NCBI GenBank assembly: GCA_947500135.1
Contig: CANMQX010000001.1
Span: forward strand, 1 to 64,000
Source: an uncultured Paracoccaceae bacterium
Lineage (GTDB): Bacteria > Pseudomonadota > Alphaproteobacteria > Rhodobacterales > Rhodobacteraceae
DNA: 64,000 nucleotides
Reading direction: 5' to 3'
This document shows, piece by piece, positions 55,057 to 64,000 of the stretch. Both the position numbers and the translations under genes were made by a program. Position 1 is the first letter of the stretch, and each line of letters opens with the position of its first letter. A model generated the notes under the pieces. It saw only the letters and a list, made by a program, of their open reading frames with translations, ran no database searches and was not told the DNA's origin.

Positions 55057-56991
55057 CTATGCGTCCTGCTCCTTGGGCGGGGGCATCTGCCCTGTATCAA
55101 GGATAGTCATCATTTCATCATGCAATTCAGCCTCGCGCGGGCCGATAATCTCTTGCACACGGGCGACATAAACCTCATTCTCCATCACTGGAATGGCGGG
55201 ATCAAACGCATCGGCTAGCGATATCATCGACGCACGGTCAGCGCGATTAAACGCCTCAACCATCAGCTCAGCACGGTCGCCAGCCACCCCCATCGCCTCC
55301 AGCGTGGACCGGCCCATGCGCAGCGAACTGTCATAGGTATCGCGAATGATATCGCGACAACCAGCGGCCCATAATTCATAGACATGATGCCGGTCGACCG
55401 CGCGCGCCACGATATGCACTTGCGCGTAATTCTGACTGACATAGCGCACCAGTTCGGTGATCTTCTCGCGTTCATCAATGGCGATAACCAGAATCTTGGC
55501 CTCATGCAGGCCCGCCGCATGCAAAAGATCAGGGCGGGTCGCATCACCGTAATAGATACGAGCGCCAAAAATACGCATATTTTCCAGATGCTTGGCGTTA
55601 TAGTCGATGACGGTCAGGCTATAGCCCGCCGCACTCAGAATGCGCCGGACAATGCCACCAACGCGGCCTGCACCCGCAATAATCACCTCGCCCTGTTCCG
55701 CGATTTCATCCGCGTCACGCCCATCATCCCCAATAGCCCGCGCCGCAATCACCCGGTCATAAAAGATGAACAAAAGCGGGGTCAGCATCATCGACAGCGC
55801 CACAACCAGCAGCAACTGATCCGCCAGCGCCTGCGGGATGACGGCGTTGGCCACGGTAAAAGACAGCAGGACAAAGCCGAACTCACCCGCCTGCGCTAGC
55901 CCCAGCGCCATCAGCCACCTGTCTGTTCCGCGAATGCCAAAGGCAAAGCTAAGCACCACCAGCACCGCCGCCTTCAACGCGATCAATCCAACGGTCAGCC
56001 CGATGATCAACGCAAGGTTTTCAGCCAGCAAGGTAAAATTGACCGCCGCGCCCACCGTCATAAAGAACAGCCCCAGCAACAGCCCCTTGAAAGGGTCGAT
56101 ATCGGATTCCAGCTCATGCCGGTATTCGCTATTGGCCAGAACGACGCCCGCGAGGAAGGTGCCGAGCGCAGGCGACAGCCCCACCAGCGACATCAGCAAA
56201 GCGATCCCCACAACCATCATCAGCGCGGTTGCGGTGAACAGCTCCCGCAGATTGGCCGCTGCAATAAATCGGAAAATCGGGCGGGTCAGAAAGCTGCCAA
56301 CCCCGATCACCGCGGCAATCGCGGCCAGATTGACCAGCGCCGTCTGCCACCCGTTCAGGCCCGCAACAAGGCTCATACCGCTGCCATGATCGCCCTCATC
56401 ACCATGACCAGCATCACCGCCATGCCCGGCATCTGCGCCATGTGCCGCGTCGCCTGCCAGATCCATCAATTCCGGCATCGCCAATAGCGGCAGCAAGGCC
56501 AGCATCGGGATCACGGCAATATCCTGCATCAGCAGAACAGAAAAACTGCCCTGCCCGCCATCGCTTTTCATCAACCCTTTCTCGTTCAGGGTTTGCAGCA
56601 CAATCGCAGTCGAACTCAGCGCCAACACAAGGCCCACGGCCAGTGCCACGGTCCAACTCAGGCCAAACAGCATCGCAATGCCCATCACTGCCAGCGTCGT
56701 CAGCCCGATCTGCCCGCCGCCAAGGCCCAAAAGCCGGCCACGCATCGACCAAAGCAGCTTGGGTTCCAACTCAAGCCCGACAAGAAACAGCATCATCACC
56801 ACGCCAAATTCCGCGAAATGCTGGATCGAGATCACATCAACATGCAGCCAGGTCAGAACCGGACTAATCACGATCCCCGCAATCAGATAGCCCAGCACAG
56901 ACCCAAGGCCCAACCGTGTCGCAATCGGCACGGCCACAACGCCCGCAATCAGAAAAATGAAGGCCAGCAGCAGAAAATCGGTCATCGTCAC
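55057..56991 (-). CDS. CPA2 monovalent cation:proton antiporter with RCK/TrkA-N domain (KefB/KefC type)
   Basis: 644 aa. About 12-13 membrane helices (TRLGLGSVLGYLIAGIVISP, FGVVMMLFLVGLELEP, LALSSTAIVLQTL) are followed by a cytosolic nucleotide-binding domain (GEVIIAGAGRVGGIVRRILSAAG, then YGDATRPDLLHAAGL). It exchanges K+ or Na+ for protons, possibly under glutathione-adduct control as in Kef systems. Between helices 5 and 6 (residues about 180-205) there is a histidine- and aspartate-rich insert with repeated AGHG units, which may bind metal. Confidence 0.92.
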   Translation of the reverse strand: MTMTDFLLLAFIFLIAGVVAVPIATRLGLGSVLGYLIAGIVISPVLTWLHVDVISIQHFAEFGVVMMLFLVGLELEPKLLWSMRGRLLGLGGGQIGLTTLAVMGIAMLFGLSWTVALAVGLVLALSSTAIVLQTLNEKGLMKSDGGQGSFSVLLMQDIAVIPMLALLPLLAMPELMDLAGDAAHGADAGHGGDAGHGDEGDHGSGMSLVAGLNGWQTALVNLAAIAAVIGVGSFLTRPIFRFIAAANLRELFTATALMMVVGIALLMSLVGLSPALGTFLAGVVLANSEYRHELESDIDPFKGLLLGLFFMTVGAAVNFTLLAENLALIIGLTVGLIALKAAVLVVLSFAFGIRGTDRWLMALGLAQAGEFGFVLLSFTVANAVIPQALADQLLLVVALSMMLTPLLFIFYDRVIAARAIGDDGRDADEIAEQGEVIIAGAGRVGGIVRRILSAAGYSLTVIDYNAKHLENMRIFGARIYYGDATRPDLLHAAGLHEAKILVIAIDEREKITELVRYVSQNYAQVHIVARAVDRHHVYELWAAGCRDIIRDTYDSSLRMGRSTLEAMGVAGDRAELMVEAFNRADRASMISLADAFDPAIPVMENEVYVARVQEIIGPREAELHDEMMTILDTGQMPPPKEQDA

Positions 56992-57074
56992 ATCCCCCGT
57001 ATCACCAAAATGATGCCCCGCTGCGGCGATGATGGCCAGCGCTTTTCACCCCAGTTGCAGGTTTGCGGGTCGAT

Positions 57075-57854
57075 CTATCCCAACCGTCCGTAAAAGGTCA
57101 TGCGCGCGCTTTCAGACAAGGCGACACCCGGCTCTGCATTATAAGCCAGAACCGCCAGAATACGTGTTTTGTCACTTTGATTTGGGGCAACCCGGTGGAT
57201 CGCGTTGCGTCCGCGAAACAACACAAGCGTACCTGGCGCCATGGTCAATACCTGCGGTTCCAATTCGCCATCCAACAACGCGCCAACGGCCTCATAATTC
57301 ATATCCCCGGCATCCGCATCACGCAGATCTTTGACATATTCGAATGCCCCGCCCGCAACAGGTTTCTGGATCAGCAGGGTGATCGCAAAGGATGAATTGT
57401 CAAAATGCCAGCCCAGTTCCTGACCCCGATTGGCGTAGTGGATATTGATCGATGACAGCGGGTCCGCATAGGCGTGCAAACCCACCTGCCCGGTCACCGC
57501 AGAGACGAAATCACGAAACACCGGCGCGTCATAAAGCACGCGCAAGGGCGAGGTCGCATCGATCATATCGTCACAAATACAACCCTTGGAGGATGTGACC
57601 TGCCGGTTGGCCGGGTGGGCTTGTGGAAAATCGGGGTTATGCGGCGTCAGATAGGCGGAGTGATCCTGCGCGCAAAAATAGGCCTGTTCCTGCTTGGCCT
57701 TGGCTTCCAATAGGATCAAAGAGAGCGCGTCGGGGCGGATGAAGTCGGGCAAAACCAGCGCACCGTCATCCTTCAGTGTCGTAGCACAGCGTTCCCGAAA
57801 CCCGGCATCCGCGACCGGATAGTTTTCCATATTCACGATATTTGTCACCTGCAT
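57075..57854 (-). CDS. Fe(II)/2-oxoglutarate oxygenase, BesD/HalD-like family
   Basis: 259 aa from the ATG at 57854 with a GGGGGG-type site. The facial triad reads H150 and D152 (GWHFDNSSF) and H220 (AIHRVAPNQSDKTR), with R231 as the likely 2-oxoglutarate contact. The overall sequence is like the BesD/HalD group, some of which halogenate free amino acids. Those halogenases have glycine in place of the aspartate, so this protein should be a hydroxylase. Two neighbouring cysteines (GCICDDMID) are unusual. Natural substrate unknown, perhaps a free amino acid. Confidence 0.78.
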   Translation of the reverse strand: MQVTNIVNMENYPVADAGFRERCATTLKDDGALVLPDFIRPDALSLILLEAKAKQEQAYFCAQDHSAYLTPHNPDFPQAHPANRQVTSSKGCICDDMIDATSPLRVLYDAPVFRDFVSAVTGQVGLHAYADPLSSINIHYANRGQELGWHFDNSSFAITLLIQKPVAGGAFEYVKDLRDADAGDMNYEAVGALLDGELEPQVLTMAPGTLVLFRGRNAIHRVAPNQSDKTRILAVLAYNAEPGVALSESARMTFYGRLG

Positions 57855-57901
57855 GACTTGATCCCCCCTCGACGTTTCAGTCGTTAAACCATAAATCGCA
57901 A

Positions 57902-57929
57902 AAGAAAAAAGGGGGACCGAAGTCCCCCT
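57902..57929 (-). terminator. Terminator after the DUF2188 gene
   Basis: Arms AGGGGGAC and GTCCCCCT pair around a CGAA loop (57909-57928), and on the minus strand a T-rich run (TTTTTTCTTTT) follows. It lies about 100 bases past the stop at 58033. Confidence 0.85.
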
Positions 57930-58032
57930 GTAGTTTCGTTGATCAGGCTCACTCTTTATATACCGCTCGGTTTGTTGCCTGCGGCCCGATCCACGCCAGG
58001 GCAAGCGCACCCGCCCCGGAACTCTTAGTTAC

Positions 58033-58263
58033 TTAACCTTTAGACTTGGTGGGATCGTTTCCGTAAGTATTACGCTCTCGGATCAACCCATCTCTGCCCT
58101 TTAGGTAGGCTTCGCCTCGCCGATCCCGCGCCAAATCTTTCGAACGGTCCCAAGCCTCAGCTTGTGTTTCGAAAACCCCAGATGCACGATCAGCACCTTC
58201 TCGTTTGGTTTCCCATTTTCCATCTGGACGTTTTTGGGTCCAGTAGTCGCGCTCATCAGCCAT
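58033..58263 (-). CDS. DUF2188 family small protein
   Basis: 76 aa from the ATG at 58263, behind an AAGGAG site. The sequence WTQKRPDGKWETKREGADRASGVFETQAEAWDRSKDLARDRRGEAYLKGRDGLI is the typical DUF2188 domain, a basic fold of unknown role. Base composition is lower in GC than neighbours. It has its own terminator at 57902-57929, so it is probably monocistronic. Confidence 0.85.
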   Translation of the reverse strand: MADERDYWTQKRPDGKWETKREGADRASGVFETQAEAWDRSKDLARDRRGEAYLKGRDGLIRERNTYGNDPTKSKG

Positions 58264-58442
58264 TTTTTGTATTCTCCTTGGCAGATATCCACATTGCATC
58301 CACAGCGGATGAAATTTCATGTGGACGTTTCTCAGCACGCTATTGATTGCTTCGTCCGTATGTGACCTTTCTTCTTTCAGTCGACTCGCAAGAGCCGAAC
58401 TCGCAATCCCCGCAGCGTACTAGATTTTTTGCGGGGTGAGCC

Positions 58443-58470
58443 GGGGAGCGGTGCGCCAACACTGCTCCCC
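58443..58470 (-). terminator. Hairpin downstream of nrdJ
   Basis: GGGGAGC (58443-58449) and GCTCCCC (58464-58470) form a stem 14 bases past the nrdJ stop. No clear T tract follows on the minus strand, so termination here is tentative. Confidence 0.45.
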
Positions 58471-58483
58471 AACTCTCAATTTG

Positions 58484-61400
58484 TCAGCTACACCCGGAGG
58501 TGCCACCGCATGTGTTGCATTTCATGCAGGTGCCGTTCCGCACCAGCGTGTAATTTCCGCATTCCCCACATGGGTCACCTTCATAGCCTTGCATCTTGGC
58601 CTTATCACGGGCCGACAGGCTGGCCGTTCCCGTGGCAACGGTTGATGTATCCGTCTCTGGCACCAGCGTTTGCAAGGCCGCTGATGGATCGCTGCCCGTG
58701 GCGAGTGCAGTGGCACCTACCCCGCCTTGCAGCACAACTAAATCCTGCGGCATCCGCTTGCGCAGATACCCCGTCGACGAAATCTGCTTGAGCACTTCCA
58801 GCGACCGGGTTGCGGCATTCTCGGTTGGCGCCTGAATGTTGGACACGCCTTCCTGTTCACCCCGACCAACATCATCGAATGTCGCACCTTCCGGTTTCAC
58901 ATGGGCCAGATCGGTGCGATCGAGGTAGGACACAGCCAACTCGCGGAAGATGTAGTCTAGGATCGAGGTCGCATTCTTAATACTGTCATTGCCCTGCACC
59001 ATGCCTGCCGGTTCAAACTTGGTGAAGGTGAAGGCATCCACGAATTCCTCAAGCGGCACACCATATTGCAAGCCGACAGACACCGCGATGGCAAAATTGT
59101 TCATCATCGCCCGGAAACCTGCTCCTTCCTTATGCATGTCGATGAAAATCTCGCCCAGCGATCCGTCTTCGTACTCACCGGTGCGCAGATAAACCTTATG
59201 CCCACCAACAATGGCTTTCTGGGTGTAGCCTTTGCGCCGCTGCGGCATCTTTTCACGCTCGCGGTTGCGGACTTCCTGCACAATGATCTTCTCGACGATC
59301 TTTTCGGCCAACACTGCGGCTTTCTCCTGTGTGCTGCCGGATTCGAGCGTTTCCATTGCCTCATCATCATCTTCGACCAATGCGGCAGCCAATGGTTGTG
59401 ACAGCTTCGATCCGTCACGGTAGAGCGCATTGGCTTTCACACCCAGCGACCAGGACAACTCATAAGCCTTCTGGCAATCCTCAATCGTTGCATCATTTGG
59501 CATGTTGATCGTCTTGGAAATCGCGCCCGAGATGAACGACTGCGCCGCCGCCATCATATAGATATGGCTGTCAACACTCAGATAACGCTTGCCTTTTTTG
59601 CCGCACGGGTTGGCACAGTCAAAGACATTGTAATGCTCTGCCTTCAGATGTGGCGCGTCTTCCAATGTCATCGTACCGCAGACATGGTCATTGGCGGCAT
59701 CGATATCCTGCTTGCTGTACCCAAGGTGGCGCAGCAGATCAAAGGTCGGATCATTCAGCTTGGCAGCCGGAATACCCAGGGTCTTAGTGCAGAACTCCTC
59801 GCCCAGCGTCCATTGGTTGAACACGAACCGGATATCAAAGGCAGATGCCAGCGCGGCCTCAACCTTGTCCAGTTCCGCCTGCCCAAACCCATGTCCGATC
59901 AGCGATGTGTGGTTGATCGCAGGTGCCTGCCCGATGGACCCATGACCGACAGCATAGGCGATGATCTCTTCAATCTCGGCAGAACCGTAGCCCAGCGTTT
60001 CAAGTGCGGCTGGCACCGACTGGTTGATGATCTTGAAATAACCGCCACCGGCCAGTTTCTTGAACTTGACCAAGGCGAAATCAGGCTCAATCCCGGTTGT
60101 GTCGCAATCCATGACCAGACCGATGGTGCCGGTGGGCGCGATGACCGACACCTGTGCGTTGCGATAGCCATGTTTCTTACCCAGCGCCAACGCCTCATCC
60201 CAGGATGACACGGCCAATTCGACCAGCCGCTGATCAGGGCAATTGGCGTGGTCCAACGGAACCGGCTTCACATCCAGCTTGTCATAGCCGGTGGTTTTGC
60301 CTGTCGCTGCCTGCCGGTGGTTCTTGATCACGCGCAACATATGCTTGGCGTTCTTCTTGTAGCCGGGGAATGCGCCCAACTCGCCCGCCATCTCAGCGGA
60401 TGTGGCATAGGACACGCCCGACATGATCGCCGTCAGCGCAGCCCCCATGGCGCGGCCTTCGTCGCTGTCATAGCCGTAGCCCATATTCATCAAGAGCCCG
60501 CCGATATTGGCGTAGCCCAGCCCCAAAGTGCGGAAATCATAAGACCGCTGCGCGATTTCCTTGGATGGGAACTGCGCCATCATCACGCTGATTTCCAGCG
60601 TCACCGTCCACAAACGGGTCGCATGCATGTAATCCTCTGCCTGAAACTGCCCCTCCTTGTAGAAGGTTAGCAGGTTCATCGACGCCAGGTTACAGGCCGT
60701 GTCATCAAGGAACATGTATTCAGAACAAGGGTTTGAGCCGCGAATTTCACCATCTTCGGGGCATGTGTGCCAGGCATTGACCGTGTCATGATACTGGATG
60801 CCAGGATCGGCGCAGGCCCATGCGGCATGGCCCACCTGCTCCCACAGGTCGCGCGCCTTGATGATCCGCGCGCATTCACCGTTCTTGCGGTTGATCAGTT
60901 TCCAATCCGCGTCGTCTTCGACGGCCTTCAGGAACGCATCGGTGACGCGGATGGAGTTGTTGGAGTTCTGGCCGGAAACGCTGGAATAGGCTTCCGAATC
61001 CCAATCGGTGTCATAGGTCGGGAATTCGATGCTGGAATAGCCCTGCTTGGCGTAATCCAGCACGCGTTTGATATATGTCTCCGGGATCGCGGATTTCTTG
61101 GCGTCCTTGACGGCAGCGGCCAGTGTGTCGTTGGTTTTGGGGTCATAGGCAGACACCTCTTCCCCATCCCATGATTTGATCGCCTGGAAGATCGCGTTCA
61201 GATAACGCTCGTGCATTTTGGAGCCCGCGACGATGCTCGCCACTTTCTGCTCTTCGATGACCTTCCAGTTGATGAATTCCTCGATATCGGGATGGTCGGC
61301 ATCAACAATCACCATCTTGGCCGCGCGGCGGGTTGTGCCACCCGATTTGATCGCACCCGCAGCGCGGTCGCCGATTTTCAGGAAACCCATCAGGCCGGAT

Positions 61401-62128
61401 GACTTGCCACCACCGGACAGCGGCTCACCTTCGCCACGCAGCGATGAAAAGTTGGTGCCGGTGCCAGAACCGTATTTGAACAGACGCGCCTCCCGGACCC
61501 ACAGATCCATGATGCCGCCATCATTGACCAGATCATCGTCAACCGACTGGATGAAACAGGCATGCGGCTGCGGATGCTCATAGCTTGATGTGGATTTGGT
61601 CAGCTCACCGGTCTTGTAGTCAACATAATGGTGGCCCTGCGCCGGACCATCGATCCCGTAAGCCCAATGCAGGCCGGTATTGAACCATTGCGGGCTGTTG
61701 GGCGCGGCGCGCTGTGTTGCCAGCATATAGCGCATTTCGTCGAAATAGGCGCGGGCATCATCCTCGGACGAGAAATAGCCACCTTTCCAACCCCAATATG
61801 TCCAGGCACCTGCCAGACGGTCAAAAACCTGCTTGGCGGATGTTTCACCACCAAATGTGGCGCCTTTGGCAGGCACGGACTTCCACAGGAATTCTGGAAC
61901 ACCCTTTTCCTTCACCTTTTTCAGCGCGGACGGAACGCCAGCCTTGCGGAAATATTTCTGCGCGATGACGTCAGAGGCAACCTGGCTCCAACTGGCCGGG
62001 ATCTCGCAATTCTCAAGTTTGAAAACGATTGTCCCATCAGGGTTACGAATCTCTGATGTTGTCGCTTTGAACGCCAGTTCTGCATATGCGTCCTGGCCAT
62101 CCTTGGTGAAATTGCGTTCGATCTGCAT
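58484..62128 (-). CDS. nrdJ: Adenosylcobalamin-dependent (class II) ribonucleoside-diphosphate reductase
   Basis: 1214 aa, the length of the large NrdJ form found in Rhodobacterales. Landmarks are [40 protein letters not shown], the active-site cysteine region [46 protein letters not shown] and a C-terminal zinc-ribbon with redox cysteines ([16 protein letters not shown]). It makes deoxyribonucleotides using cobalamin, with or without oxygen. An AGGGGCAG site precedes the ATG. No B12 riboswitch consensus was found upstream. Confidence 0.96.
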   Translation of the reverse strand: MQIERNFTKDGQDAYAELAFKATTSEIRNPDGTIVFKLENCEIPASWSQVASDVIAQKYFRKAGVPSALKKVKEKGVPEFLWKSVPAKGATFGGETSAKQVFDRLAGAWTYWGWKGGYFSSEDDARAYFDEMRYMLATQRAAPNSPQWFNTGLHWAYGIDGPAQGHHYVDYKTGELTKSTSSYEHPQPHACFIQSVDDDLVNDGGIMDLWVREARLFKYGSGTGTNFSSLRGEGEPLSGGGKSSGLMGFLKIGDRAAGAIKSGGTTRRAAKMVIVDADHPDIEEFINWKVIEEQKVASIVAGSKMHERYLNAIFQAIKSWDGEEVSAYDPKTNDTLAAAVKDAKKSAIPETYIKRVLDYAKQGYSSIEFPTYDTDWDSEAYSSVSGQNSNNSIRVTDAFLKAVEDDADWKLINRKNGECARIIKARDLWEQVGHAAWACADPGIQYHDTVNAWHTCPEDGEIRGSNPCSEYMFLDDTACNLASMNLLTFYKEGQFQAEDYMHATRLWTVTLEISVMMAQFPSKEIAQRSYDFRTLGLGYANIGGLLMNMGYGYDSDEGRAMGAALTAIMSGVSYATSAEMAGELGAFPGYKKNAKHMLRVIKNHRQAATGKTTGYDKLDVKPVPLDHANCPDQRLVELAVSSWDEALALGKKHGYRNAQVSVIAPTGTIGLVMDCDTTGIEPDFALVKFKKLAGGGYFKIINQSVPAALETLGYGSAEIEEIIAYAVGHGSIGQAPAINHTSLIGHGFGQAELDKVEAALASAFDIRFVFNQWTLGEEFCTKTLGIPAAKLNDPTFDLLRHLGYSKQDIDAANDHVCGTMTLEDAPHLKAEHYNVFDCANPCGKKGKRYLSVDSHIYMMAAAQSFISGAISKTINMPNDATIEDCQKAYELSWSLGVKANALYRDGSKLSQPLAAALVEDDDEAMETLESGSTQEKAAVLAEKIVEKIIVQEVRNREREKMPQRRKGYTQKAIVGGHKVYLRTGEYEDGSLGEIFIDMHKEGAGFRAMMNNFAIAVSVGLQYGVPLEEFVDAFTFTKFEPAGMVQGNDSIKNATSILDYIFRELAVSYLDRTDLAHVKPEGATFDDVGRGEQEGVSNIQAPTENAATRSLEVLKQISSTGYLRKRMPQDLVVLQGGVGATALATGSDPSAALQTLVPETDTSTVATGTASLSARDKAKMQGYEGDPCGECGNYTLVRNGTCMKCNTCGGTSGCS

Positions 62129-62639
62129 TCTTGCTGCCCCTACTTCTGTCTACTGCCGTCGTTGCGGCAAATACCTGAAATGCACCGATTGGACGGCGCG
62201 CATTTATGTCTTCGTGATAGTTTCAGGCCGCATTCGACCGTCCGGCCAAAAGCCGGGTTTCGTTCGTGACGCCGTTATTCGGATGCGCCCGCCTGCTGAA
62301 ACTGTCCCCGTGCCGATACCACATCTAGTGTCGCGGTGACCAGCCTGCACAACTTGACGTATCTAGCCCTAGGGGGTCAACGGATTTTTAACACTAAATG
62401 TCGATTAAAGAACTTGACGGATTTGTGACAGAGTGGGTGGCGCGCTGGGTTTGTGATTCATGCACCGCTTTATCCACAAGGCACAATTTATCACGATTTT
62501 GAGAAAACCTTTTGTTCGGCCCACTTAGCGCCGATGGCTCATTTCTTGGGTGAGGATTGCAGCGCATGTTCTGACGCAATTAAACAAGATTAACAAAGAA
62601 TTAACATCCGCAGCGGGTGACTAGCCAGCCATAGGCAGA
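62129..62639. other. Intergenic region upstream of nrdJ
   Basis: About 510 bases with no supported gene. The nrdJ promoter must lie here. Two imperfect words resembling NrdR boxes (62316-62331 and 62391-62406) are seen, but their spacing does not fit a usual NrdR pair. No B12-box consensus was found. Confidence 0.4.
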
Positions 62640-62669
62640 AACAAATAAACCGCCGAATCGGCGGTTCAT
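62640..62669 (-). terminator. Terminator after tRNA-Pro
   Basis: AACCGCCGA and TCGGCGGTT (62649-62667) form a stem with a very small loop, followed on the minus strand by TATTTGTTT. It is 20 bases past the tRNA 3' end. Confidence 0.8.
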
Positions 62670-62686
62670 TTATCAAGATTTTGAAG

Positions 62687-62763
62687 TGGTCGGGGCGGAG
62701 AGATTCGAACTCCCGACCCTCTGTTCCCAAAACAGATGCGCTACCAGGCTGCGCTACGCCCCG
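62687..62763 (-). tRNA. tRNA-Pro (anticodon TGG)
   Basis: Read on the minus strand, 77 bases give a full cloverleaf: acceptor CGGGGCG paired with CGCCCCG, D arm GCGCAGCCTGGTAGCGC, anticodon stem TCTGT/ACAGA around TTTGGGA (anticodon TGG), and T loop TTCGAAT. CCA is encoded. Confidence 0.96.
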
Positions 62764-62768
62764 AACCA

Positions 62769-62804
62769 TGGCGTGTCTTTAGCCCCCCGAAACTGATTTG
62801 AAAA
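62769..62804 (-). promoter_or_regulatory. Promoter of tRNA-Pro
   Basis: On the minus strand TTTTCA (62804-62799) and TAAAGA (62781-62776) are 17 bases apart. The word at 62769-62785 matches that before tRNA-Ser (29363-29379) at 15 of 17 positions. Confidence 0.5.
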
Positions 62805-62807
62805 GCC

Positions 62808-63284
62808 CTAACTTTCCGAAGTTTGTTCACAAGGCAGGATCGCATCCGCGCCAAAGCTGGGATGCTGCAAAACGTCCCCTTCTGCGATGCCCAGACGGGC
62901 CGCCAACCCGCCATTGATTTCCAGCACGGCCAATATACCGTCACCGCTCGGAATGGCGGTCAGGTCACCCGGTATTGCATTTTCATGCACTGACATCACC
63001 TCGCCCAAGGGGCCAACAAAAACCATATCAAGCGGGATCAGCGTGTTCTTCATCCAGAAACTGACACGCTGCGGTTCTTCATAGACGAACAGCATCCCCG
63101 CCAGCGTGGGCATCTGTTCGACAAACATCAAACCCTGCGCGCGCTCTTGCGGATCATCAGCCACATCAACAGTAAAGGTGGCCTGCCCCCAGTCGCCAAC
63201 AACCGCAACCTTGTCCTCGGCGCAAAGCCCCCAGACAGGCTGCCCGGCCAGCACAATCAGCGCAGCCGTCAGATAGCATTTCAC
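62808..63284 (-). CDS. Exported DUF192 protein
   Basis: 158 aa. A signal peptide (MKCYLTAALIVLAGQPVWG) precedes the DUF192 domain: VADDPQERAQGLMFVEQMP, GMLFVYEEPQRVSFWMKNTLIPLDMVFV and AVLEINGGLAARLGIAEGD. The function of this widespread periplasmic domain is not known. It overlaps the cold-shock gene by four bases (ATGA). Confidence 0.9.
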   Translation of the reverse strand: MKCYLTAALIVLAGQPVWGLCAEDKVAVVGDWGQATFTVDVADDPQERAQGLMFVEQMPTLAGMLFVYEEPQRVSFWMKNTLIPLDMVFVGPLGEVMSVHENAIPGDLTAIPSGDGILAVLEINGGLAARLGIAEGDVLQHPSFGADAILPCEQTSES

Positions 63285-63808
63285 TTGACCGCGGCCTCCC
63301 AGCCGACAACCTCGATGGCCATGCGACCGCGTTCGCCATCCACCAGTCGCAAACCGACAGCCTCGCCAGATTGCAGATCAGACAGACCCGACCGGCGCAG
63401 AACCTCGACATGGATAAAGACGTCTTCGTCATTGCCAAAGATATTGGCAAAACCAAAACCCTTCGCCTTGTCGAACCACTTCACCCGTGCGGGTTCAATC
63501 GGCCGCTTGAGGATATCCTCTGGCGTAAATTCCATCATATCCCGCAACGGAACGGATGTGTCAGCCTGTGGCGGTGTGATCGATAACACTTGGGTGGCTT
63601 GTAAACCACGCTGCGTGTCCTGCACGAGAATCTCGATAGCAGAGCCGTCAACAACGGATCCCTGACCGAAATTTCGCAAGACATTGGCGTGCAAGAGTAT
63701 GTCCGGGCCGCCCAAGTCAGCCACGACAAACCCGAACCCCTTGGTCGGATCAAACCACTTCACCTGGCCATTCACCTGCCGTTGTCCGCCGGTGTCCTGC
63801 GTATTCAT
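63281..63808 (-). CDS. Double cold-shock-domain protein
   Basis: 175 aa with two cold-shock domains at about residues 12-76 and 105-172. Each has the RNP1-like core (NGQVKWFDPTKGFGFVV and ARVKWFDKAKGFGFANI) and an RNP2-like partner (DILLHANVL, DVFIHVEVL). The double form, frequent in alphaproteobacteria, binds single-stranded nucleic acid and probably acts as an RNA chaperone or in stationary phase. It is first in a two-gene unit with the DUF192 gene. Confidence 0.93.
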   Translation of the reverse strand: MNTQDTGGQRQVNGQVKWFDPTKGFGFVVADLGGPDILLHANVLRNFGQGSVVDGSAIEILVQDTQRGLQATQVLSITPPQADTSVPLRDMMEFTPEDILKRPIEPARVKWFDKAKGFGFANIFGNDEDVFIHVEVLRRSGLSDLQSGEAVGLRLVDGERGRMAIEVVGWEAAVK

Positions 63809-64000
63809 CTTGTCTTCCCCTAAACGGCACCGTTTTGAACGATGTCGCCGACTTTAACTTCTACTTCCGATCACGACCAGAAAACCGCCCAAACATCAAG
63901 GCCTTGCATTTCACGATACGTGAAATTCAAGGATTTAATCGGGTAATTTCCCAGTCTTGATCAATTGCTATGCGTGACCACCGAAACCGGTCATGCAACC
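63809..64000. other. Upstream region of the cold-shock gene
   Basis: 192 bases to the window edge hold no supported gene. The promoter and 5' leader of the minus-strand cold-shock gene should lie here. An inverted word pair (TTTCACGATACGTGAAAT at 63909-63926) is a near-perfect palindrome of unknown role. Confidence 0.35.

Noticed and set aside
62316..62406. NrdR-box-like words upstream of nrdJ
   Set aside because: The two 16-base words match the consensus only partly (about 12 and 11 of 16) and are 75 bases apart instead of the usual three helical turns, so they are not called as sites.
62129..62640. Possible B12 riboswitch before nrdJ
   Set aside because: No B12-box consensus was found on the minus strand, so no riboswitch is annotated.

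Overview
The window looks like chromosome of a marine alphaproteobacterium of the Roseobacter group (Rhodobacteraceae). It carries a DMSP demethylase gene (dmdA) directly followed by an acuI-type acrylyl-CoA reductase gene, a trgA-trgB-cysK block of the kind described for tellurite resistance in Rhodobacter sphaeroides, several TRAP transporter genes, a cfa/photolyase pair and a B12-dependent ribonucleotide reductase. Base composition is moderately GC-rich throughout except for one AT-rich stretch (about 295-1090) and one cargo gene (26099-27196). The genus cannot be fixed from the sequence.

Layout. 1-1240: tail of a truncated gene, a coupled 43-codon gene and an AT-rich non-coding stretch. 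1245-5083 (minus): two tandem TRAP-type binding proteins and a phosphate-binding/OmpA fusion. 5519-12615: a catabolic locus with a DctPQM TRAP transporter (minus) facing a fluoroacetate-dehalogenase-like hydrolase, a LeuC/LeuD-like dehydratase and a LysR regulator (plus). A large dyad lies in the divergent promoter. 12735-13849: a broken P4-type integrase from an older island.

13995-29285: a compact 15.3-kb element integrated at the 3' end of tRNA-Ser(GGA). It is bounded by a 15-bp direct repeat and has an intact integrase, an AlpA-like regulator, an HK97-type portal, a fused prohead protease/major capsid protein and a 1128-residue tape measure protein. I find no terminase, head-tail connector, major tail, baseplate, replication or lysis gene. 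Its right part carries an AlbA_2 (Schlafen-type) protein and an SRAP (YedK-like) protein. This is the most unusual feature of the window and the best candidate for an undescribed system, for example a phage satellite that brings its own capsid and tape measure.

29272-64000 is core chromosome: tRNA-Ser, an AI-2E family permease, and a long minus-strand run (M35-like peptidase, AlaX editing protein, MscS channel, cysK, trgB, trgA, cfa, photolyase, a class V aminotransferase). Then come a BCCT carrier, acuI and dmdA with DinB, DUF1326 and DUF2182 genes upstream, a GntR regulator with a visible operator, a HemN-type enzyme, a Fur/Mur regulator, an EamA permease, enolase, a CPA2 antiporter, a BesD/HalD-like Fe/2OG oxygenase, nrdJ, tRNA-Pro(TGG), a DUF192 protein and a double cold-shock-domain protein. 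The dmdA-acuI-BCCT block would import DMSP and demethylate it and dispose of acrylyl-CoA. The trg/cysK/cfa/photolyase run looks like an envelope, oxidant and light stress group. All functional calls are by recognition of sequence motifs and gene order; no database search was possible.
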